Assembly (NCBI RefSeq): GCF_035989885.1 | Contig: NZ_CP108518.1 | Location: forward strand, 1,240,001-1,304,000 | DNA from: Streptomyces sp. NBC_01232 | GTDB taxonomy: Bacteria; Actinomycetota; Actinomycetes; Streptomycetales; Streptomycetaceae | Length of the DNA: 64,000 nt | Direction: 5' to 3' | Shown here: positions 1 through 9,421 of the stretch, in pieces | Position numbering within the stretch: the first letter of the stretch is position 1 | How the letters are laid out: the number at the start of each line of letters is the position of its first letter | Notes under the pieces: generated by a model | Database searches by the model: none | What the model was told of the DNA's origin: nothing | Seen by the model: only the letters and a program-made list of their open reading frames with translations | Made by a program: the position numbers and the translations under genes

Positions 1-1
1 T

Positions 2-409
2 CAGCTGTTCGCTCCAGATCAGGGGGCCGGGGCGGCCCGGGGCGTCCGGGGCGAAGACGGTGATCGTGGGCCGGACCCTGCCTCCGTTCGTCGCCTCGCG
101 CAGGTGGTCGAAGCACTCGGCGGCGATGGTGTCGGCGTCGGTGAGCCCGCGGCGGTCGCGGACCCGCAGCGAGTTCCAGTAGAGCCGGCCTATGCAGCGG
201 TTACTGTTGCGCCAGGCCACTCTGGCCCCGTGGACGAGTTCCTCGGGGGTGTGCACATAACTGCCGGTCTCAGCGAGCTCGGCCCTCACGGCGGCGAGCC
301 GGGCGCGCGGATCGCCGGAGTCCGCGTTCTCCCTGTGGAAGAGTCGGATGAACTCCTCGGCCGCTTCCCACACCTGGGCGGTGGTGGAGCGCTGTTGAAG
401 AATTTCCAT
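2..409 (-). CDS. nos: Bacterial nitric oxide synthase oxygenase (N-terminal part, cut by window edge)
   Basis: This is the first 136 residues of a haem-thiolate NO synthase oxygenase, which oxidises L-arginine to citrulline and nitric oxide with electrons from cellular reductases. The diagnostic motif WRNSNRCIGR is at residues 66-75, and Cys72 is the expected axial haem ligand. It is followed by LYWNSLRVRDRR and by the PTITVFAP strand. The family is usually about 350-400 residues, so more than half lies beyond base 1. The ATG at 409 begins MEILQQRS and precedes a normal NOS N-terminus. Nothing ties it to the NRPS cluster 5.8 kb away. Stand-alone NOS genes are common in Streptomyces; some serve nitration chemistry, but no nitrating P450 sits next to it here. 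Confidence 0.9.
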   Translation of the reverse strand, partial: MEILQQRSTTAQVWEAAEEFIRLFHRENADSGDPRARLAAVRAELAETGSYVHTPEELVHGARVAWRNSNRCIGRLYWNSLRVRDRRGLTDADTIAAECFDHLREATNGGRVRPTITVFAPDAPGRPGPLIWSEQL

Positions 410-667
410 TCCGGGCCGGTACCCCCTGTCCGAGCAGATCCACCCTGTACATGCCGGATGAATGTGCAATAAACAATTACCCGTTGTACCTGTCGCAGGT
501 CAGCCCCGTGGGAATGGCAGGTTCGGAACACTCCTCCGAGTGATCCTCATGGATTGGGCTGCGGTAGCGGGCGCGGCGGCGTAAGATCCGGCGCGTTCCG
601 GGAGTTGGCCGCGCGCCGGGCTCTCATCGGACGCGCCGGGCACCGGGGCGCGCCCCCGGGACGGCCT

Positions 668-1267
668 TCAGCTGCAGGGGCGGCTCATGTAGAGCGCCTG
701 TTCGCCCGTCGCGGGCGTGCCGCCGTACAGGGCGGTGTCGAGGCCGCAGAAGGTGAACCCCATGCGCCGGTAGGCGTGCACGGCCGGGGCGTTGACCGAG
801 CTGACCTCCAGCCACAGGTGCTCCGCGCCCCGTTCGCGGGCGAACCGGTCCGCGCAGTCCATCAGCGCGCGGCCGATGCCGCGGCCCCGGTGACCGGGAG
901 AGACCTCGATGTCCTCGATCGTCAGCCGCCGGTTCCACGCGGCGTACCCGACGGCGGCGAAGCCGCACAGCAGGCCGCCGTCGAGGGCGACGAAGGTCCG
1001 CGCGTCGGCCTCCGAGTCCTTGCCGCCGCCGAAGCCCTGCTCGTCGTGCTCCTCGGGCGGGAACACCTTGTGCACGGGCGGGTCCACCGGGACCTCGCGC
1101 AGCAGGAAGCCGAATCCGGCGCCGGCTCCCGGGTCGGGGGCGCTCACCTCGAAGACCGTGGCGGTGGTGAAGGAGCTGTCCAGGGCCTCGATGGCGCCGG
1201 CGTCCTCGGGGCGGGCGAGGCGGTAGACGATTCCGTCGGCGTCGGCCGGGCCGTGTGCGGTGGTCAT
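668..1267 (-). CDS. GNAT acetyltransferase, streptothricin acetyltransferase type
   Basis: A 199-residue GNAT-fold acetyltransferase that transfers acetyl from acetyl-CoA to an amine. The acetyl-CoA loop is HRGRGIGRAL, preceded by the TIEDIEV strand. The C-terminal half (LWLEVSSVNAPAVHAYRRMGF, then CGLDTALYGGT and EQALYMSRP) closely resembles streptothricin acetyltransferases, which inactivate streptothricin by acetylating its beta-lysine amine. The ATG at 1267 gives MTTAHG. An in-frame reading continues upstream but has no domain content. It is transcribed divergently from the helicase gene across about 140 bp. The substrate is inferred from similarity; another amine substrate is possible. 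Confidence 0.8.
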   Translation of the reverse strand: MTTAHGPADADGIVYRLARPEDAGAIEALDSSFTTATVFEVSAPDPGAGAGFGFLLREVPVDPPVHKVFPPEEHDEQGFGGGKDSEADARTFVALDGGLLCGFAAVGYAAWNRRLTIEDIEVSPGHRGRGIGRALMDCADRFARERGAEHLWLEVSSVNAPAVHAYRRMGFTFCGLDTALYGGTPATGEQALYMSRPCS

Positions 1268-1409
1268 GAGATCCACCGTACGCAAAAAATCCCCCGGCCG
1301 AATTGGCTGCCGAGGGATGGGAGAGCGTATATTCAATGATTCGCGACTTCGTTGAAAAACGGAGCCACGAGGAAGCTTACGAGGACACTGTATCGCGGCA
1401 GGAGTGCAA

Positions 1410-3710
1410 TTGTCAACCGAGGAATTCCGGAAAGAGCAGCAATTCGTCACCGACCTCTATCTGCGCCTCGACGGCCTGCGTGACCAGGCCGAACGTGCGG
1501 TCGAAGGCGCGCTGCGCGATGTCGGTACCGGGTTCCAGGCCCGGCTGGAGCGGGATGTCCTGGTCGCCGAGCAGTCCGGCCTGCTTTCCGCTCTGAATGC
1601 GGGCGAGAACGGCCTGTGTTTCGGCCGTCTGGAGTTCTCCGACGGCCGCGACCATCACATCGGGCGACTCGGAATCCGAGCCGACGACGCGGACCGCACG
1701 CCCCTGGTCCTGGATTGGCGCGCGGACGTGGCCCGCCCCTTCTACCTCGCCACCGGCCACACCCCCATGGGGCTGCGCCGCCGCCGGCACATCAGCAGCC
1801 GGGGGCGCGTGGTCACCGCCCTGCACGACGAGATCCTCGACCTGACCGACGCGGAGCGCACCGGCCACGAGGGCGCCGACGCGGACGCCGTGCTGCTCGC
1901 CGCGCTCGACGCCGCCCGGACCGGCCGGATGCACGACATCGTCCGCACCATCCAGGCCGAGCAGGACCGGATCATCCGCTCCACGCACCGCGGGGTGCTC
2001 GTCGTCGAGGGCGGGCCGGGCACCGGCAAGACCGCCGTCGCCCTGCACCGCGCCGCGTACCTGCTGTACGCGCACCGGGAGCTGCTCGCCAAACGCGGTG
2101 TGCTGATCGTCGGACCGGGCCCGGCGTTCCTGGGCTACATCGGCGGGGTCCTCCCGGCGCTCGGCGAGACGGGCGTGCTGCTGGCCACTGTGGGGGAGCT
2201 CTTCCCGGGCGTGCACGCGACCGGCACCGACCGCCCGGGCGCCGCCGCGGTGAAGGGCCGTGCCTCGATGGCGGAGGTCCTCGCCCGGGTGGTGGCCGAC
2301 CGGCAGTGTCTGCCGGAGACCGTGCCCGCGGACACCGGCGAGGAGTACGACACGGTGCCCGAGCCGGCGCTGGAGATCGACCACGAGGAGTACGGGACCC
2401 TGCTGCTGGACCGCACCATGGCGTACGAGGCGCGGGACCGGGCCCGGGCCACGGGCCTCCCGCACAATCAGGCGCGCCCCTCCTTCGCCTTCCCGATCAT
2501 CGACGCGCTCACCGCGCAGCTCGCCGACCGGCTGGGCGCCGATCCGTACGGCGGGCCGAACCTGCTCGGCTCGGACGACATCGCGCAGCTCGGCAAGGAG
2601 ATCGCGACGAGCTCCGCCGTGCACGCGGCGATCGACTCTCTGTGGCCGTCCCTCACCCCCGAGCGGCTGATCGCCGACTTCCTGGCGGACCCGACTCACC
2701 TGCCCGCGCACGAGGCGGACCTCATCCGGCGCGCGCCCTCGGCCCGGCCGGACTGGACCCCGGCCGACGTGCCGCTGCTGGACGAGGCGGCCGAGCTGCT
2801 CGGAGAGGACGACAGCGCCCGGCGCGCCGCCGAGGAGCGGGACCGGCAGCGGCGCATCGCCTACGCGCAGGGGGTGCTGGACCTGTCCGAGGGCTCGCAG
2901 TCGTACGAGTTCGAGGACGAGGAGAACGAGTTCCTCGCGGCCCACGACATCATCGACGCGGAGCGGATGGCCGAGCGCCACGAGGAGGACGACCACCGCA
3001 GCACCGCCGAGCGGGCCGCGGCCGACCGCACCTGGGCCTTCGGGCACGTCATCGTGGACGAGGCGCAGGAGCTGTCCGCGATGGCGTGGCGGCTGCTGAT
3101 GCGGCGCTGCCCGACCCGGTCGATGACGCTGGTCGGCGATCCGGCCCAGACGGCCGACGAGGCGGGCTGCGGCTCGTGGGAGCGGATCCTCGCGCCGTAC
3201 GTGGGCGAGCGCTGGGAGCTGGTCCGGCTGGGGGTCAACTACCGCACCCCGGCCGAGATCATGGACGTGGCGGCGGCCGTGCTGCGGACGCGCGATCCCG
3301 GCTTCGAACCGCCGCGTTCGGTGCGGAGCACCGGGGTGCGGCCGTGGGCGCGGGCGACCGACGACCTCGCGGGGGCGACCCGGGAGGCCGTGGAGCGGGA
3401 GCTGCCGGCCGAGGGGCGGCTCGCGGTGATCGCGCCACGGGCCCGGCACGCCGCGCTGGCCCCCGTACTGCCGGGGGTACGGGAGGGCGCGGAGCCGGAC
3501 CTGACCGGGAAGGTGGTCCTGCTGGACCCGCGCCAGGCCAAGGGGCTGGAGTTCGACACGGTGATCGTGGTGGAGCCGGCCGAGCTGCGGCCGAGCGACC
3601 TGTACGTGGCGCTGACCCGGGCGACCCAGGCCCTCGGCGTGGTGCACACCGCCGGCCGGCTGCCGGCGGGGCTGACGGACGGGCCCGGGGAGCGCCTGCT
3701 CAGGCGCTGA
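1410..3710 (+). CDS. HelR/HelD-type RNA polymerase recycling helicase
   Basis: A superfamily 1 (UvrD/Rep-like) ATPase of the HelD/HelR class, about 766 residues. These proteins bind RNA polymerase and remove stalled or rifamycin-bound enzyme from DNA. Visible motifs are Walker A GGPGTGKTAVALHRAAYLL near residue 205, the DEAQELSAMAWRLLMRR Walker B region near 550, VGDPAQT (motif III), and the C-terminal YVALTRATQALGVVH (motif VI). An N-terminal helical segment (EEFRKEQQFVTDLYLRLDGLRDQAERA) fits the secondary-channel coiled coil. Start choice: a GTG at 1404 overlaps the AGGAG at 1400-1404, whereas the TTG at 1410 has it at a 5-nt spacing, so TTG is preferred. I saw no rifamycin-associated element upstream. 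The 3' end overlaps the convergent FUSC gene by 11 bp. Confidence 0.85.
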   Translation: MSTEEFRKEQQFVTDLYLRLDGLRDQAERAVEGALRDVGTGFQARLERDVLVAEQSGLLSALNAGENGLCFGRLEFSDGRDHHIGRLGIRADDADRTPLVLDWRADVARPFYLATGHTPMGLRRRRHISSRGRVVTALHDEILDLTDAERTGHEGADADAVLLAALDAARTGRMHDIVRTIQAEQDRIIRSTHRGVLVVEGGPGTGKTAVALHRAAYLLYAHRELLAKRGVLIVGPGPAFLGYIGGVLPALGETGVLLATVGELFPGVHATGTDRPGAAAVKGRASMAEVLARVVADRQCLPETVPADTGEEYDTVPEPALEIDHEEYGTLLLDRTMAYEARDRARATGLPHNQARPSFAFPIIDALTAQLADRLGADPYGGPNLLGSDDIAQLGKEIATSSAVHAAIDSLWPSLTPERLIADFLADPTHLPAHEADLIRRAPSARPDWTPADVPLLDEAAELLGEDDSARRAAEERDRQRRIAYAQGVLDLSEGSQSYEFEDEENEFLAAHDIIDAERMAERHEEDDHRSTAERAAADRTWAFGHVIVDEAQELSAMAWRLLMRRCPTRSMTLVGDPAQTADEAGCGSWERILAPYVGERWELVRLGVNYRTPAEIMDVAAAVLRTRDPGFEPPRSVRSTGVRPWARATDDLAGATREAVERELPAEGRLAVIAPRARHAALAPVLPGVREGAEPDLTGKVVLLDPRQAKGLEFDTVIVVEPAELRPSDLYVALTRATQALGVVHTAGRLPAGLTDGPGERLLRR

Positions 3711-5202
3711 TGACGAGGGGCGCCCGGGGGTCGGTGCGCAGCGGCGTCGCGAGGGCCACGAGGGTGTGCTCCAGGCCGTGCAGGTGGGCGAGGGCCGGTT
3801 CCGCCGCCGCGGGCCGCGGGTGCGGCACGGTGGCGGGTCCGGAGGCTCCGCGCGGGGCGGTCAGGGCCTCCACCGCCGCCTCCACGCGCCAGCAGGCGGC
3901 GGCCAGCCGGGCGTCGTGGGAGGCCTGCGGGTCGGCGGCGACGGCGACCAGCCCGCGCACGTCCCGGGCGCAGTCGTCCAGCAGGGAGAGCACCTGCCTG
4001 GCGCGGGCCTTGCGGGCGCGCAGCGGGCTCAGCGGGTGGACGAGCGGTGCGAGGGCCATCCGTACCCGGCCCAGCAGCAGCTCCAGTTCGGCGGCGTGCG
4101 GGGCGGGGTCGGCGTCCGGGTCTCCCGCGAGGCGGTCCAGGGCGGCCGCGGTGGAGGCGCGTACGCAGTGCAGGGCGCGCTGGATCCAGGCGTCGTTGGC
4201 GGCGTGGGTGGTGACCGGCAGGATGATCACGACGGCGAGGGCGGCGCCGAGCGCGCCGATCGCGGTCTCCTGGAAGCGCAGGAGCAGCAGTCCGGGGTGC
4301 AGGACGCCGAGGAGGCCGTAGAGCAGGCCGGCCATGACGGTGACGAAGAACATCATCCAGGAGTACGAGGGCGCGGCCGTGTAGAAGATCCCGAAGACGC
4401 ATACGGCGACCAGTGCGGCGGTGGGCAGCGGCGCGCCGTGCAGCGGGACGGCGATCAGCAGCCCGGCGGCGATGCCGACGACGGTGCCGAGGACCCGGCG
4501 GAAGCCCCGTACGAGGGTCTCGCCGCGGGAGGTGGTGTTCACGAAGATCCACCACGAGGTGCCGACGGCCCAGTACCAGCGGTCGTCGGAGAGCGCCTGG
4601 CCGATGCCGAGCGCGAAGGCGCAGGCGGCGGTGGCCTGGAAGGCCTGCCGGGTGGTGGGCCGCGCGAGCCCGGTTCCGGGCAGGCCGGGCGGGGCTGCGG
4701 GGGGCGGGGTGCGCCGCTCGATGGGCCAGAGCAGGAAGCGCACGGCGCCGGAGGCGAGGAGCGCCAGCCCGACCGCGGCGTACAGCTCGGGCAGCTGTCC
4801 GGGCACGGCGTGCAGGAACTGGGTGACGAAGAACATCATGAAGCCGAAGATCCCGAGGGCGTGTCCGCGCGGGCCGAAGCGGCGCGCGTACACCCCGGCG
4901 AACACGACGGCCAGGAAGGCGGCGTCGCGGGCGAGCGGGATCCCGTGCAGGGTGGTGGCGAGGGCGAGGACGGGGAACCCGGCGACGGGCAGCAGGGCGG
5001 TGGTCAGGCGCTGGGCGCGGACGTGTCCGTCGAGCACGGTGAAGAGGGCGAGCAGGGCCGCCAGTCCCCCGGTGATGGCGGCGGTCAGGGAGAGACCGCA
5101 GATTTCGGCGAGGGCGACGGCGGCGGCGACGCCGATCACCGCGCGGGCCGAGTTCCGCAGTCTCATGCGCCCCGGATCCGGAGCAACGAACATCCTCTTC
5201 AC
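3700..5202 (-). CDS. FUSC family membrane protein (YccS/aromatic acid exporter-like)
   Basis: A 500-residue integral membrane protein. Two blocks of about six hydrophobic helices (residues about 15-165 and about 200-330) flank a soluble linker, and a long cytoplasmic alpha-helical tail follows. This is the layout of the fusaric-acid-resistance/YccS superfamily of putative aromatic-acid exporters. The second block contains DDRWYWAVGTSWWIFVNTTSRGETLVRGFRR, a typical FUSC core pattern. The GTG at 5202 is the longest start; ATG at 5193 or 5166 is possible because the AG-rich stretch upstream is distant. It is divergent from the MarR gene, so it may be a MarR target, but no operator was identified. 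Confidence 0.75.
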   Translation of the reverse strand: MKRMFVAPDPGRMRLRNSARAVIGVAAAVALAEICGLSLTAAITGGLAALLALFTVLDGHVRAQRLTTALLPVAGFPVLALATTLHGIPLARDAAFLAVVFAGVYARRFGPRGHALGIFGFMMFFVTQFLHAVPGQLPELYAAVGLALLASGAVRFLLWPIERRTPPPAAPPGLPGTGLARPTTRQAFQATAACAFALGIGQALSDDRWYWAVGTSWWIFVNTTSRGETLVRGFRRVLGTVVGIAAGLLIAVPLHGAPLPTAALVAVCVFGIFYTAAPSYSWMMFFVTVMAGLLYGLLGVLHPGLLLLRFQETAIGALGAALAVVIILPVTTHAANDAWIQRALHCVRASTAAALDRLAGDPDADPAPHAAELELLLGRVRMALAPLVHPLSPLRARKARARQVLSLLDDCARDVRGLVAVAADPQASHDARLAAACWRVEAAVEALTAPRGASGPATVPHPRPAAAEPALAHLHGLEHTLVALATPLRTDPRAPLVISA

Positions 5203-5610
5203 GGCGGTGTGCCGCCCCCCTCGCAGGTGATGCGCGCCGGTCCGGCGCCGCCCGGGGTGGTGGGCGGCTGACGGGCACGGCGAAGGCGCCGCGCTCCGGA
5301 ACCGGCCTCGTTGCCGTCCGGCGCTGCGCGGCGCCGTAAGTACATGGATACGCCACAGATAACCATCCGGAGGCCCACTGGCTCAACCGGACCCTCGACG
5401 ACTGGGCCATTGGTACAGCTCTGCAGCACATTTGTCGGCCATGGGTCTGCCAACGGTCCAGCCCTGGGAGGGCCCTCGGTGCACCCGCGTCACCACCCCC
5501 GGCGGGACGCCGCGCTCCGGCCGGTTACTCAGCCCCGGCCGACTCTCGTCGGCGTGACCACGCGCTGTTATCGTGCAGCGACCCGCGGGGCGTACGGAAG
5601 GGGACCGACG
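5203..5610. other. Intergenic region between FUSC and MarR genes
   Basis: About 400 bp without a convincing gene. The only notable string is CCATTGGTACAG at 5408-5419, which recurs at 51421-51432, where it holds a plausible -10 hexamer (TACAGT). No RNA gene, repeat array or IS end was recognised here. Confidence 0.4.
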
Positions 5611-6081
5611 TTGACGCGAAGGGTGGAGTCCGGGCAGGCCGAGGCGTTCAGCCGGGCCGCCGTGGCGGTCTTCCGGCTGAACGGACGGTTCACCGCCGCC
5701 CTCGACCGGCTCGCGCTCGCTTCCGGGCTCAGCGCGGCCCGCTGGCAGATACTCAGCACCGTGACGGGGGAGTCACTTTCCGTGTCCGCGGTGGCCCGGC
5801 GCGTGGGGACCAGCCGGCAGAGCGTCCAGCGCATAGCGGACCTGCTGGTGCGGCAGGGCCTGGCGGTCTATCTGGACAATCCGGCGCACCGGCGGGCGAA
5901 GCTGCTCACCGCCACCGAGCAGGGCGTCGCCGCGAAACGGGAGATCGACTCCTGCCTGGCCGAGCTGGCCCGGCAGCTGTACGCGGGTCTCGGCGGCGAG
6001 GACGAGGTGCACCGCACGGCCGAGGTGCTGCGGGGCCTGTCCGGCGCGTTGTCGTCGATCGGTTCCGACGACTCTCCGTGA
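5611..6081 (+). CDS. MarR family transcriptional regulator
   Basis: A 156-residue winged-helix regulator of the MarR type. The recognition-helix region is LSVSAVARRVGTSRQSVQRIADLLVRQGLAVYLDNPAHRRAKLLTATEQG, including the beta-wing 'DNPAHRRAKLLT'. A dimerisation helix precedes it and another follows. The TTG at 5611 is chosen because GGAAGGGGA lies about 7 nt upstream and the protein then has the usual MarR length. An open frame runs further upstream without similarity to anything. The gene sits between FUSC and the first SARP gene. Its ligand is unknown; an aromatic acid would fit the FUSC neighbour. Confidence 0.8.
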   Translation: MTRRVESGQAEAFSRAAVAVFRLNGRFTAALDRLALASGLSAARWQILSTVTGESLSVSAVARRVGTSRQSVQRIADLLVRQGLAVYLDNPAHRRAKLLTATEQGVAAKREIDSCLAELARQLYAGLGGEDEVHRTAEVLRGLSGALSSIGSDDSP

Positions 6082-6220
6082 AGCCCGTGCGCGTGTCCAC
6101 CGCTATACGGACAAGCTGGCCTGAAACTGACGCGGTTTTTCCCAAGAGTTGACTGCACCGAGGAATCCTCTTTGCGGTACCGTTCGCGCCTGACGCGGGG
6201 TTTCAAGGCCGGGGGACCTT

Positions 6221-9200
6221 TTGAATCGGTTTGTCTTCAGAGTGCTGGGGCCGCTGGTCGTCCAGACCGATGAGGGTCCGCTGCGCATCAACGGCCGGCG
6301 CCAGGCCACGGTCCTGTCCATGCTGGTGCTCTACGCCGACCGGATCGTTTCGGTGGACACCCTGGTCGACGCCGTCTGGCCGGAATCGCCCCCGGCGACG
6401 GCGCGCAACCAGATCGCCATCTGCGTGGCCACCCTCCGCAAGACCTTCAAGCAGGCCGGGGTGACCGATCTGCTGATCACTTCTCCCCCGGGCTACGTGC
6501 TGGCCAAGGGTGAACACCGCATCGACGTCCAGGAATTCATGGAGCGGGCCGAGCAGGGGCGGGACGCCGCCCGGCACGGCCGGACCGAAGAGGCGTGCAC
6601 GCAGTTCGAGGAGGCGCTGAGCATCTGGCGCGGCTCCGCACTGGACGAGCCGTCCGGATCGCGGCTGGAGGCGGAGACCACCAGACTGGAGCAGATGCGG
6701 CTCGCGCTCATGGAGGAACGGGCCGGGCTGATGCTCCAGTTGGGCCGCCACCGCGCGCTCACCGGTGAGCTCAGCGAGCTGGTGGCCCGGCACCCCCTGC
6801 GCGAGCAGTGCCGCGAACACCTGATGCTGGCCCTGTACCGGTCGGGGCAGCGCGCCGAGGCCCTGGAGGTGTTCCTGCAGGGCCGCCGGTTACTCACCGA
6901 GCAGCTCGGGATCGAACCGGGTCCCGGACTGCGGCAGCTGCACGACCTGATCCTGCGCGACTCCCCCGAGCTGACCAGGCCCCCCACCGCGGTGGCGCCG
7001 GCGCCGACGGCCCTGAACACCATCCCCGCGCAACTGCCCGCCGACGTCATGGCGTTCACCGGCCGGCAGCGCGAGATGACCTCCCTGGACCGGCTCCTGA
7101 AGGAGCCCTACAACCCGCACACCCCGGCGCTGGCGACGATCGTCGGCGTCGGCGGGGTGGGCAAGACCGCGCTCGCGGTGCACTGGGCGAGCCAGGTCGC
7201 CGATCAGTTCCCGGACGGCCAGCTGTTCGCCGATCTGCGCGGCTACGACGAGGAGCACGCCCCGGTGTCCCCCGCCGCCGTGCTCGACCGGTTCCTGCGC
7301 GCCCTCGGGATCGGGGCGCCCCAGATCCCGCCGGACCCCGACGAGCGGGCCTCGCTGTTCCGGAGCCTGCTCAGCACCCGCAAGACACTGATCGTCCTGG
7401 ACAACGTACGGTCCTTCCACCAGCTCAGACCCCTGCTCCCGGGCGGTGGCCGCAGCGTGGTGCTGGCCACCAGCCGGGAGAGCCTGGGGGACCTGACCGG
7501 GGACTACACGACGCTGACGCTGCGGCTGCGGATGCTGGAACCGACCGAGGCGACGGCCCTGCTCATCAAGCTCGCCGGGGCCGACCGGTTCGGCAGCGAC
7601 CCGGTGGCGGTGGAACAGCTCGGCGCCCTGTGCGACTGTCTGCCCCTCGCGCTGCGGATCGCGGGGGCGCGCCTGGCGGCCAAACCCGGGCTGAGCGTAC
7701 GGAGCCTGGTGGCGCGGCTGCGCGACCACCGGTCCCGGCTCGACGTGCTGAGCCCGGGCGAGGGCGGGGTGCGGGCCGGCTTCCGGCTCACCTACCGGGA
7801 CCTGCCGCCGGAGGCGGCCCGGATGTACCGCAGGCTCGGACTGCTGCGCACGGCGGACTTCGCCGCCTGGGCGGGAGCGGCCGTACTGGACACCGATGTG
7901 TGGCACGCGGAGGAGCTGATCGACCAGCTGGTCGACGCGCAGCTGCTGGAGGTCGCCGACACGGCGCCGGGGCGGGCCGCACGCTACCGGTTCCAGGACC
8001 TGCTGAGGCTGTTCGCCCGCGAGCGCGCGGAGTCGGACGAACCGGAGGGGGAGACGGACGCCGCGCTGGACCGGGCCTTCGCGGCCTGGGTCTGGCTGGC
8101 CGAGGAGGCGCACCGGCGGATCGACGGGCGCCGGTTCCCGGCGGGGCGTACGCCCGCGCCCGCCCCCCTGTTCCTGACGGAGCTGGCCGACGAACTGCTG
8201 GACTCCCCGATGGACTGGTTCGAGTCGGAGCGCACGGCGGTGGCGGACCTGGTGGCCCAGGCGGCGGAGACGGGCCGGGCCCGCTACGCGTGGACGCTGA
8301 CCGAGAGCACGGTCCCGCACTTCGAGACGAAGAACTACCTGGAGGACTGGCAGCGCTGTGCCGAGCAGGCGCTGGCCTCTGCCCGGCGCGCCGGGGACGA
8401 GCCGGGCGAGGCGACCATGCTGCGCCTGCTGGGGTCGCTGGCGATCTACCAGCGGCGGTACGAACAGGCCGAGGGCTGGAACATGGCGGCGCTGCGGTTG
8501 CTGCGCAACACCGGTGACGTGGGCGGGGCGGCGCTCGCCCAGCGGAACCTGGCCATGTGCGCGCGGTTCCAGGGGGACTGGGAGCGGGCCCTGGAGTTCT
8601 GCGAAGCGGCCCTCGGCGGTTTCCACGCGTCGGGGGACATCGGGAACGAGGCCCATCTGCTGGGGTTCCAGGCGCAGATCGAGCTGGACCGGGGCAACGT
8701 GGGCGGTGCGCTGCCGCTCGCCGAGGAGGCGGTGGCGCTGAGCCGGCGCACCGGATCGGTGCGGGCGGAGGCGCAGAGCGTGTACCGGCTGGCCGAGGTG
8801 CGGCTGCGCGCGGGTGATCTCGGCGAGGCCGCGGAGGCCTTCGGCGCGGTCCTGCGGCTGACCCGGGGCGAGGGCGACCGGGTCGGGGAGGCGCACGCGC
8901 TGCGCGGGCTGGGACAGACACAGTGGAGCCAGGGCCTGCTGTCGGCGGCGGGAGGGACGCTGCAGCAGGCCCTGGAGATCACGGATGAGCTGGCGGATCG
9001 TTTCCTGTACGCCCGCGTGGTGACCGATCTCGGATGTGTGGAGGCGATCGGCGGCCGCCTGGCAGAGGCGGCGGAGAGGTTCCGGCGGGCGCGGTCCGCC
9101 TTCGGGGAGGTCGGCGCGCAGCCCTGGCGGGCGCAGGCGAGCCGGTTACTGGCGGCGGTCCAGGGCGCGGCGGGTGAGCCGGGCGGTGGGGACGGACCGA

Positions 9201-9421
9201 GTGGCGCGCGTGGGGCGGGTGGCGCGGGCGGTGCGGGTGGCGCGGGCGGTACGGGTGGGGCGGGTGGCGCGGGCGGTACGGGTGGCGTGGGCGGTGCGGG
9301 CGGGCCTGTCGGGAACGGCCGGCCGGGCGGTGGGGACGCCGGTGCGGACGCCGCCGGGCTGCCGCATCGTTCCTTCAGTGCAGCGGAGTTGACCCTGCTG
9401 CTGACTCCGCCGCAGGACTAG
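6221..9421 (+). CDS. AfsR/SARP family regulator with NB-ARC ATPase and TPR domains
   Basis: A 1066-residue regulator with an N-terminal winged helix (about residues 1-95), a bacterial transcriptional activator domain (about 100-255), an NB-ARC ATPase with P-loop VGVGGVGKTALAVHWA at about 308, and tetratricopeptide repeats (about 690-990). It is the AfsR-like large SARP architecture, probably activating the adjacent NRPS cluster. The TTG at 6221 has GGGGGACC just upstream. Two TTA codons (6890-6892 and 9146-9148) put its translation under control of the developmental tRNA bldA. After the TPRs comes a glycine-rich tail made of GGAGGA/GGTGGA repeats (9205-9310), then FSAAELTLLLTPPQD. The stop codon lies inside the left arm of the inverted-repeat element that follows. 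Confidence 0.88.
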   Translation: MNRFVFRVLGPLVVQTDEGPLRINGRRQATVLSMLVLYADRIVSVDTLVDAVWPESPPATARNQIAICVATLRKTFKQAGVTDLLITSPPGYVLAKGEHRIDVQEFMERAEQGRDAARHGRTEEACTQFEEALSIWRGSALDEPSGSRLEAETTRLEQMRLALMEERAGLMLQLGRHRALTGELSELVARHPLREQCREHLMLALYRSGQRAEALEVFLQGRRLLTEQLGIEPGPGLRQLHDLILRDSPELTRPPTAVAPAPTALNTIPAQLPADVMAFTGRQREMTSLDRLLKEPYNPHTPALATIVGVGGVGKTALAVHWASQVADQFPDGQLFADLRGYDEEHAPVSPAAVLDRFLRALGIGAPQIPPDPDERASLFRSLLSTRKTLIVLDNVRSFHQLRPLLPGGGRSVVLATSRESLGDLTGDYTTLTLRLRMLEPTEATALLIKLAGADRFGSDPVAVEQLGALCDCLPLALRIAGARLAAKPGLSVRSLVARLRDHRSRLDVLSPGEGGVRAGFRLTYRDLPPEAARMYRRLGLLRTADFAAWAGAAVLDTDVWHAEELIDQLVDAQLLEVADTAPGRAARYRFQDLLRLFARERAESDEPEGETDAALDRAFAAWVWLAEEAHRRIDGRRFPAGRTPAPAPLFLTELADELLDSPMDWFESERTAVADLVAQAAETGRARYAWTLTESTVPHFETKNYLEDWQRCAEQALASARRAGDEPGEATMLRLLGSLAIYQRRYEQAEGWNMAALRLLRNTGDVGGAALAQRNLAMCARFQGDWERALEFCEAALGGFHASGDIGNEAHLLGFQAQIELDRGNVGGALPLAEEAVALSRRTGSVRAEAQSVYRLAEVRLRAGDLGEAAEAFGAVLRLTRGEGDRVGEAHALRGLGQTQWSQGLLSAAGGTLQQALEITDELADRFLYARVVTDLGCVEAIGGRLAEAAERFRRARSAFGEVGAQPWRAQASRLLAAVQGAAGEPGGGDGPSGARGAGGAGGAGGAGGTGGAGGAGGTGGVGGAGGPVGNGRPGGGDAGADAAGLPHRSFSAAELTLLLTPPQD

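Noticed and set aside
1268..1409. Rifamycin-associated element upstream of HelR
   Set aside because: No convincing inverted GGGGCTTGC-type repeat was found in the leader region.
1413..3647. Long minus-strand open frame opposite the helicase
   Set aside because: Composition is Arg/Gly/Pro-rich shadow sequence of a high-GC gene, without a domain; the plus-strand HelR has clear motifs.
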